Origin: Paracoccus sp. MC1862
Lineage (GTDB): Bacteria; Pseudomonadota; Alphaproteobacteria; Rhodobacterales; Rhodobacteraceae
Assembly (NCBI RefSeq): GCF_016617715.1
Contig: NZ_CP067225.1
Location: 1,488,001 to 1,552,000 of the forward strand
Direction of reading: 5' to 3'
DNA length: 64,000 bases
Part shown: piece by piece, positions 57,447-64,000 of the stretch
Numbering within the stretch: the first letter of the stretch is position 1
How the letters are laid out: each line of letters starts with the position of its first letter
The notes under the pieces: generated by a model
The model's input: only the letters and a program-made list of their open reading frames with translations
What the model was told of the DNA's origin: nothing
The model's database searches: none
Made by a program: the position numbers and the translations under genes

Positions 57447-58457
57447 TCACCTCAGCAGATGCAGGCCGGTCATCACCCAGCCGCCCAGGAACAGGGTTTC
57501 AAGGACAAGAAGCGCAACGGCGCTCGGCCCCACCTCGCGTATCCGGCCCAGCGAGGTGCCGATCCCGACCGCGGCGATCGCGATCAGCAGGCACCAGCGC
57601 GACAGGCTGGCGGCGATGTCGGACAAGGACCCGGGGATCAGCCCCAGCGAATTCAGCGCGGCCAGCGCCAGGAACCCGACCACGAAGCCGGGCAGAAGCG
57701 GCGGTCGCGCATCCGTCCCGCGCCCCGCGGATTGCCGGGACCTGATCGCCAGCGAGAAGACCAGCACCACCGGCGCCAGCATCGACACCCGGATCAGCTT
57801 GACCAGCGCCGCCGTCTCGCCCGCCTCGGGCCCCACGGTGAAGCCCGCGCCCATGACCTGGGCCACGTCGTGGATGGTGCCGCCCAGGAACACGCCGGCG
57901 GTGCGCTGGTCATGACCGAGCCAGCCGGACAGCATCGGATAAAGGACCATCGCCACGGCGGAAAGCATCGTGACCGACAGCACGGTGAAGACGAGGTCGC
58001 GTTCCGACCGCTCGTGGCGCGGCAGCACCGCCGCGATCGCCATGGCGGCCGAGGCGCCGCAGATCGCGACCGCGCCGCCCGTCAGCAGGGCAAAGCGCCA
58101 CTTGCGCCCGAAAAGCCGCGCAGCCCCCAGCGCGAACAGGATCGTCGCGATGACCCCGGTGACGATCAGCAGGACCAGCGGCCAGCCCAGCCGGACCAGC
58201 ATCTCGACCGAGATCCGCGCCCCCAGCAGCGCCACGCCCAGCCGCAGCACCATGCGCGCGGCCAGCGCCACCCCATGCGCCGTGCGCGTGCCCTCTTCGC
58301 CCAGGAAGTTCAGCGCCAGCCCCAGCAGCAGGGCCATCAGCATCGCCGGCGCGGCGTAATGTTCCGACAGGAACTGCGCCGTCGCGGCCACCAGCGCCGA
58401 GACGGCGAGGCCCGGGAAAGCTTGTGAAAGACCCTGCGCCCAAGGGGATTGCGGCAT
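57447..58457 (-). CDS. YeiH/UPF0324-family putative sulfate exporter
   Basis: This 336-residue inner-membrane protein of the YeiH (UPF0324) family has about ten hydrophobic helices (APAMLMALLLGLALNFLGEE, LLTGGAVAICGASAAMAIAA). The conserved family blocks GGAVAICGASAA and GGTIHDVAQVMGAGFTVGPE are present. Some members are annotated as sulfate or sulfonate exporters; the activity is weakly established. ATG 58457 is chosen over a GTG three codons earlier. It lies 93 bp after the cytochrome c gene on the same strand. Confidence 0.88.
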   Translation of the reverse strand: MPQSPWAQGLSQAFPGLAVSALVAATAQFLSEHYAAPAMLMALLLGLALNFLGEEGTRTAHGVALAARMVLRLGVALLGARISVEMLVRLGWPLVLLIVTGVIATILFALGAARLFGRKWRFALLTGGAVAICGASAAMAIAAVLPRHERSERDLVFTVLSVTMLSAVAMVLYPMLSGWLGHDQRTAGVFLGGTIHDVAQVMGAGFTVGPEAGETAALVKLIRVSMLAPVVLVFSLAIRSRQSAGRGTDARPPLLPGFVVGFLALAALNSLGLIPGSLSDIAASLSRWCLLIAIAAVGIGTSLGRIREVGPSAVALLVLETLFLGGWVMTGLHLLR

Positions 58458-58550
58458 CGCCACCACGTCCTTTCGTCAACTCTCCTGCATTCGTCGGACC
58501 CGACGCCGCCTGCAAGCCGGAAAGGGGCGGTTTCCGCGATCAGGTGCTCA

Positions 58551-59060
58551 TCAGGGCAGAGGACCTTCCTCTCGTCCGGGCCTGGAAAGCGCGTCGGTGA
58601 GGCCCCGATCGGCGTTCCGTCCGGCCTGGATCGCCCGCATCCTTTCAGGCCAGCGCGACTTGATGAAGGCAAGGATGGCGGCGATGTCATCTTTCGACAG
58701 GACGTCGCCAAAGGCGGGCATCCCAGATGTCATGGGCACCCCCATGTCATCCAACACCGCCTGACCGCCGCGGCGGATGTAATCCGCCAGCATGGCATCG
58801 TCATGATGCCAAGTATGCCCGGTCTCGTCATGCGGAGGCGCGGGCAGGACCCCCTCCGCATCGGGGATCTTCCAGTCGGGCTGCCCTTCCAGCCCGGTCC
58901 CATGACAGGATGCACAATGCGCGGCGTAAAGCGCCGCTCCGCGCTGCAGGTCGGGCGAGCGGCTGAAGAACCACGTCGCCGCAACGGCCAGACCGGCGAC
59001 GATGACGCAAAGCCACCACCCCCAGGCGGGCCGGGGCGCGAATGAACGAGTGATGGCCAT
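58551..59060 (-). CDS. membrane-anchored c-type cytochrome
   Basis: This 169-residue mono-haem cytochrome c has an N-terminal membrane anchor or signal (GWWLCVIVAGLAVAATWFF) and a periplasmic haem domain. The haem site is AHCASCHGTG (Cys49, Cys52, His53), and VPMTSGMPAFGDVLS contains the likely axial Met. It resembles small cytochromes that pass electrons to oxidases or receive them from dehydrogenases. It is followed on the same strand by the YeiH-type gene. A copper/SCO-like partner is not seen. Confidence 0.9.
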   Translation of the reverse strand: MAITRSFAPRPAWGWWLCVIVAGLAVAATWFFSRSPDLQRGAALYAAHCASCHGTGLEGQPDWKIPDAEGVLPAPPHDETGHTWHHDDAMLADYIRRGGQAVLDDMGVPMTSGMPAFGDVLSKDDIAAILAFIKSRWPERMRAIQAGRNADRGLTDALSRPGREEGPLP

Positions 59061-59154
59061 GCCGGGCAGAGTGCCGTCCCCGGTTCGCGGGTCAAGATCG
59101 TATTGTCACTTGTGACCACCCCACCTTGAGAGCGGTCCTGCAGAGAACAGCCGC

Positions 59155-60018
59155 CTAGGCCTTCGCCGCGCCTTTCGCCCCGGCGGTCGGCAGGCCGAAG
59201 GTTTCGATGATGCGCTGCTCGAACTCCTTGTCCGGCAGGCTGCGGCGCAGGGGCACGAAACTTTCCGCCTCGGCGCCGACGGGCACGGCGATGTCGCTTT
59301 GCTCGTTCTCGATGATCGCCTTCACGGCCTCGGCGATGGGCTGGGGCAACGGCCCTTCGTTGATGGCGGCGGCCACGACGGGAACGAAATGCCCGACGAG
59401 GTCGCGGTAGGGCGAATCCCCCGATGTGGTGTCGGGATTGGCCACCAGCCCCTTGCGCACGAAATTGGTCCCGAACAGGCCCGCAAGGACGGAATGCACC
59501 CTGATCCCGAACTGCCCCACCTCAAGCCGCAGGGAATCCGTGATCCCCTCGACCGCGTATTTGCTGGCGTTGTAATGGGTCAGCAGCGGCAGCCCCATGC
59601 GCCCGAGAAAGGACGAGATGTTGATGATGACGCCGCCCTGCGCCGCGCGCATGTGGGGCAGGACCTCGCGCGTCACCCGCAGCAGGCCGAAGACGTTCAC
59701 GTCGAACTGGCGGATCATCTCGTCGTCGGTGCCGTCCTCCACCGTGGCCAGCAGCCCGAAGCCCGCGTTGTTCACCAGCACGTCGATGCCGCCGGCCTGT
59801 GCGACCACCTGCGCCACGGCCTCGCGCACGAGAGCCGGGTCCTGCACGTCCAGCCGCACGGTCGTCAGCCCGGCACCCTGCGCCCGCGCCGCATCCATCA
59901 GTTCCGCCTCGCCCTCGCGGACGCCCGCAAAGACGCGGTAGCCGCTTCGGGCAAGAAGAAGCGCGGTCGCCCGCCCCATGCCGGATCGCGCGCCGGTGAT
60001 CAGAACGCTTTTGCTCAT
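59155..60018 (-). CDS. short-chain dehydrogenase/reductase
   Basis: This 287-residue classical SDR has SVLITGARSGMGRATALLLA (the Rossmann GxxxGxG), DVLVNNAGFGLL, IINISSFLGRMGLPLLTHYN and the catalytic YNASKYAVEGITDSLRLEVG (Tyr-x-x-x-Lys). An extended C-terminal part of about 100 residues follows. It is an NAD(P)-dependent oxidoreductase of unknown substrate. ATG 60018 is set by the conserved start. Confidence 0.9.
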   Translation of the reverse strand: MSKSVLITGARSGMGRATALLLARSGYRVFAGVREGEAELMDAARAQGAGLTTVRLDVQDPALVREAVAQVVAQAGGIDVLVNNAGFGLLATVEDGTDDEMIRQFDVNVFGLLRVTREVLPHMRAAQGGVIINISSFLGRMGLPLLTHYNASKYAVEGITDSLRLEVGQFGIRVHSVLAGLFGTNFVRKGLVANPDTTSGDSPYRDLVGHFVPVVAAAINEGPLPQPIAEAVKAIIENEQSDIAVPVGAEAESFVPLRRSLPDKEFEQRIIETFGLPTAGAKGAAKA

Positions 60019-60496
60019 GCCGTCTTCCCTCGTGGTTCGTTGCGGCCGGCCGCAACCGAAGCAGGCTGCATCCCGCCGGCACGGTCGAACGCTCATGGCA
60101 GCAGGCCGGATCCACGGGGCTGTCCGGGTAGCGCCGGCAGAGTGGCGGCCTGTCCCCTCGGATCGGGCGCACAGGACCTGTTCGAGACAGGGCGCGGTGC
60201 CATGTCACCCGTCCTCGGACATGGCAAGCAGATGCAGCAATCGCACGTCCGGGGTCAGGCCCTGACCGGAGCGGCTTGCGAAGGGCCGGATCGGTCAGGA
60301 CGTTTGATGACGGAGAACCGGGTTGCTCGACGAAAGGCCGGAAACTGAACCGGACAGCCCCAAGCCGGGCTGCTGCAACATGATGGCGTGAGGAAGCATC
60401 AGGCGGATCGCCGTTCCTGCCCGCCCAGTCGAGAGCGTTGGCCTGACCCTTCGGATGGTCAGGCGAGCACCAGTTCAAATCCCGACAGCCTGTCGA
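60019..60496. other. intergenic region, no gene seen
   Basis: The 478 bp between the SDR start and the guaB stop contain short open frames only. None has convincing similarity or a start signal. Confidence 0.4.
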
Positions 60497-62017
<1,521 letters not shown>

Positions 62018-63013
62018 TCAGGCGATCGCGGCGTTGGACCGGGCGGGCAAGCGGCCCTGCATCCATTCACGCAGGACCAGCGCCAGAACCGGCAGGACGG
62101 TCAGCGTGGCCAGCACCAGCAGCACCCCCGCGATCAGGCGATGCGCCTCGCCGGGCGCAGCCATCCACAGGGCGACCCAGGCGGCGGCGGTCGCCGACAG
62201 GGCAAGGGCCGGGGCGCCCCAAAAGGCCGAGAAGCCGTCCGCCAGCAGCCAGCGTCCCCCGGCCAGCATCGCCAGCACGCCGACCAGCGCCAGCCAGGCA
62301 AGCGCCGCACCCAAGGTCGTCGCGTCGACCGCCAGCAGCACGGTCGCCAGCACCGGGACGGGCGCGAGATGCAGCGCCAGCAGCGGCCGAAGCGGGGCCG
62401 GAACGCGCAGGCGCAGCAGTTGCCGGACGCTCAGCATCCAGATCAGCGGCACGCCGATGGCGGCGGGCATGCCGAGCCACGCCAGCACGGGCCAGCCGAG
62501 CAGCATCCCGGCCTGCGCCGCCACCGCAAGACCGGCAAGGCTCAGGTGCCAGTCCGGCGAGACCATGCGGCGCTCGGGCGGGCCGTCGCGCAGCAGGGGC
62601 AGCATGGCAACGACTGTCCAGCCATGCAGAAGAAACCCAAGGATCAGCAGCAATCGCCCGGCGCCGATGCTGAGCGTCGCCCCGACAAGCCCCCCCAACA
62701 GGTAAAGCGACAGCATCGCGGCGCCGACCCCTGCCCTGCCCGGCAGGATCGCCAGTTCCTCCGTCATCACCGAAGGACGGCGCGCCAGCTTGCAGCCATA
62801 GGCGAAGAGCGCGAAGGCAGCGATGGCGGCGATCATCCCGGCCAGCATCTGCCCCGCCCCGGCGGGCAGCGCGAAGGCCCCTGCGCCGACCACCCAGGCA
62901 AGGCCCAGTTCCAGCGCGGCCAGAACGGCAAGGAACATCACCGGAGGCACGCGGCGGAAGCGGCCGGGCGGCACCGGGCGGGGCATGGCGAAATGCAGGC
63001 GTTCGCGGCTCAT
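62018..63013 (-). CDS. TDT-family (TehA-like) membrane transporter
   Basis: This 331-residue inner-membrane protein has about ten hydrophobic helices (VMFLAVLAALELGLAWVVGA, LLILGFLLHGWTVVAMLPLL). Its length and helix pattern, with VSPDWHLSLAGLAVAAQAG in the middle, resemble the tellurite-resistance/dicarboxylate transporter (TDT/TehA/SLAC1) family. The match is judged from general pattern only, so another polytopic family is possible. It lies 72 bp upstream of guaB on the same strand. Confidence 0.55.
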   Translation of the reverse strand: MSRERLHFAMPRPVPPGRFRRVPPVMFLAVLAALELGLAWVVGAGAFALPAGAGQMLAGMIAAIAAFALFAYGCKLARRPSVMTEELAILPGRAGVGAAMLSLYLLGGLVGATLSIGAGRLLLILGFLLHGWTVVAMLPLLRDGPPERRMVSPDWHLSLAGLAVAAQAGMLLGWPVLAWLGMPAAIGVPLIWMLSVRQLLRLRVPAPLRPLLALHLAPVPVLATVLLAVDATTLGAALAWLALVGVLAMLAGGRWLLADGFSAFWGAPALALSATAAAWVALWMAAPGEAHRLIAGVLLVLATLTVLPVLALVLREWMQGRLPARSNAAIA

Positions 63014-63188
63014 GCCCCATGATCGCAGGCCTTCGCAAGGATGCAAGCGTGGCGGTTGCGCCACGCAGCGCCCGGATGCGCGCCCCATACGCCGCGTCAT
63101 GTGTCGGTGCTGATTGACCGAAGCGGGCAGAAAATCGCAGAAGATAGGCAAGAACCCGCTCAAAGGCGGACTTTCGGGAGGAAAGATC

Positions 63189-64000
63189 ATGAAACGCACA
63201 TTTATCTCGACCGCCGCATTGCTGCTGACCGCCGCGCCGGTTTTCGCCGGCGGAATCGAGCGGGCGCCCCAGTCGCTCGGCATCCTGTTCGAGCCGGGAA
63301 ATTACGCGGAACTGAGCTTCGGCGGCGTGAATCCCACGGTCCGCGGCACCGACGTGGCGGGCGCTGCCACCCGCGACGTGGCGCAGGGCTACGGCTTCTT
63401 CGGCCTCGCCTACAAGCACCAGTTCAACGAGAACCTGTCGGCCGCGCTCATCATCGAACAGCCCTTCGGCGCGGACCTTCGCTATCCGCTGGCGCCCGAC
63501 GGATCGCCGGTCCTGGGCGGCACGCGGGTGGAAGTGAACTCGACCACCTACACGGGGCTTCTGCGCTACAGGTTCGAGAACAACTTTTCGGTCCACGGGG
63601 GTGTCCGCGCCTCGCATGCCGATGGCGGGGTGAGGCTGGACGGCGCGGGCTACGCGGCCACCGCCGGCTACGATCTTGAGATCGACAAGGAATGGGGCGT
63701 CGGCTACGTGGTCGGCGCGGCCTATGAGATTCCCGCGATCGCGGCCCGCGTGTCGCTGACCTACAACTCGCCGATCGAGCATGATTTCGGGATGACCGAA
63801 AGCGGCGGCCCCCTGCCGGCGACGTTCCGGGGCGACTACACGGTCAAGACCCCGCGCAGCTGGGTGCTGGAAGGCCAGACCGGCATTGCGGCCGACACGC
63901 TGCTCTTCGGCTCGGTCCGCTGGGTGAAATGGTCGGAGTTCAAGGTGGACAACTTCCTGTTCCCGATCCCCATCGGGGCAGGCGTCCCGCTGGTCGAGGT
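63189..64000 (+). CDS. OmpP1/FadL-family outer membrane protein, partial
   Basis: This is the first 270 residues of a FadL-type outer-membrane porin; the gene runs off the window. The signal peptide is TFISTAALLLTAAPVFAGG, and the mature protein begins IERAPQSLGILFEPGNYAEL. Beta strands then alternate, for example GFFGLAYKHQFNENLSAALI and YTGLLRYRFENNFSVHGGVR. Such barrels import long-chain fatty acids or other hydrophobic compounds. GGAGGAAAG just before ATG 63189 gives a strong ribosome-binding site. Confidence 0.88.
   Translation, partial: MKRTFISTAALLLTAAPVFAGGIERAPQSLGILFEPGNYAELSFGGVNPTVRGTDVAGAATRDVAQGYGFFGLAYKHQFNENLSAALIIEQPFGADLRYPLAPDGSPVLGGTRVEVNSTTYTGLLRYRFENNFSVHGGVRASHADGGVRLDGAGYAATAGYDLEIDKEWGVGYVVGAAYEIPAIAARVSLTYNSPIEHDFGMTESGGPLPATFRGDYTVKTPRSWVLEGQTGIAADTLLFGSVRWVKWSEFKVDNFLFPIPIGAGVPLVE

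Overview
The window reads as chromosomal DNA of a high-GC alphaproteobacterium of the Rhodobacteraceae, most likely Paracoccus or a close relative. The basis is the lipid A / BamA gene order, the LpxI-type hydrolase, the tRNAs, the Rhodobacterales-style intergenic motif and the mix of insertion sequences. The genus is an inference; no database search was possible.

Layout. (1) 1-9654 is a graveyard of mobile DNA: an internally deleted IS701-type element, a decayed serine recombinase split by a dead IS3 element, a second dead IS3 element, an IS3/IS6 chimera, and a dead IS21 element inserted into a short-chain fatty acid transporter gene (atoE). It ends at tRNA-Asn. (2) 9655-15555 is core: a metallo-hydrolase, an EnvZ-type sensor kinase, Lon protease and two tRNA-Val genes. 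(3) 15947-19750 is a decaying benzoate catabolic cluster (benC, benD, a Liv-type binding protein and permease, benE). All its members are broken except a BKACE-family (3-keto acid cleavage) gene at its end. (4) 19856-23104 holds an AI-2E-type permease with a long soluble C-terminal extension ending in a GAF domain, and a DJ-1/PfpI amidotransferase. (5) 23105-28511 is a second IS nest, with a complete IS110 copy, IS110 debris, and an ISNCY element split by an intact IS1182. (6) 28664-43559 starts with a TauE/SafE exporter and RidA. It continues with a tightly packed minus-strand envelope operon, in transcription order pyrH, an MBL hydrolase, frr, uppS, cdsA, dxr, rseP, bamA, ompH, nadD, fabZ, lpxA, lpxI, lpxB. 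(7) miaA and an AraC-type regulator are followed by an IS5 element and a frameshifted IS110 copy (45718-48115). (8) 48371-64000 is mostly core and metabolic: rlmE-gppA, a Hint-domain protein, a CoxE-like VWA protein, an M48 peptidase, a group III truncated haemoglobin, a cytochrome P450, an alpha/beta hydrolase, a YeiH-type exporter, a c-type cytochrome, an SDR, guaB, a TDT-family transporter and a FadL-type porin cut by the window edge.

The main functional unit is the 14-gene envelope operon. It joins UMP kinase and ribosome recycling with isoprenoid, phospholipid and lipid A precursor synthesis, outer-membrane protein assembly and intramembrane proteolysis. The rest is dominated by gene decay: at least eight IS families or copies in different states, several with reconstructable order of events. 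I found no CRISPR array, prophage or recognisable defence system. The most unusual structures are a 35-bp palindromic dispersed repeat inserted into both genes of one IS3 element, the permease-GAF fusion, the intact BKACE gene at the edge of a dead operon, and nadD inside the lipid A operon.
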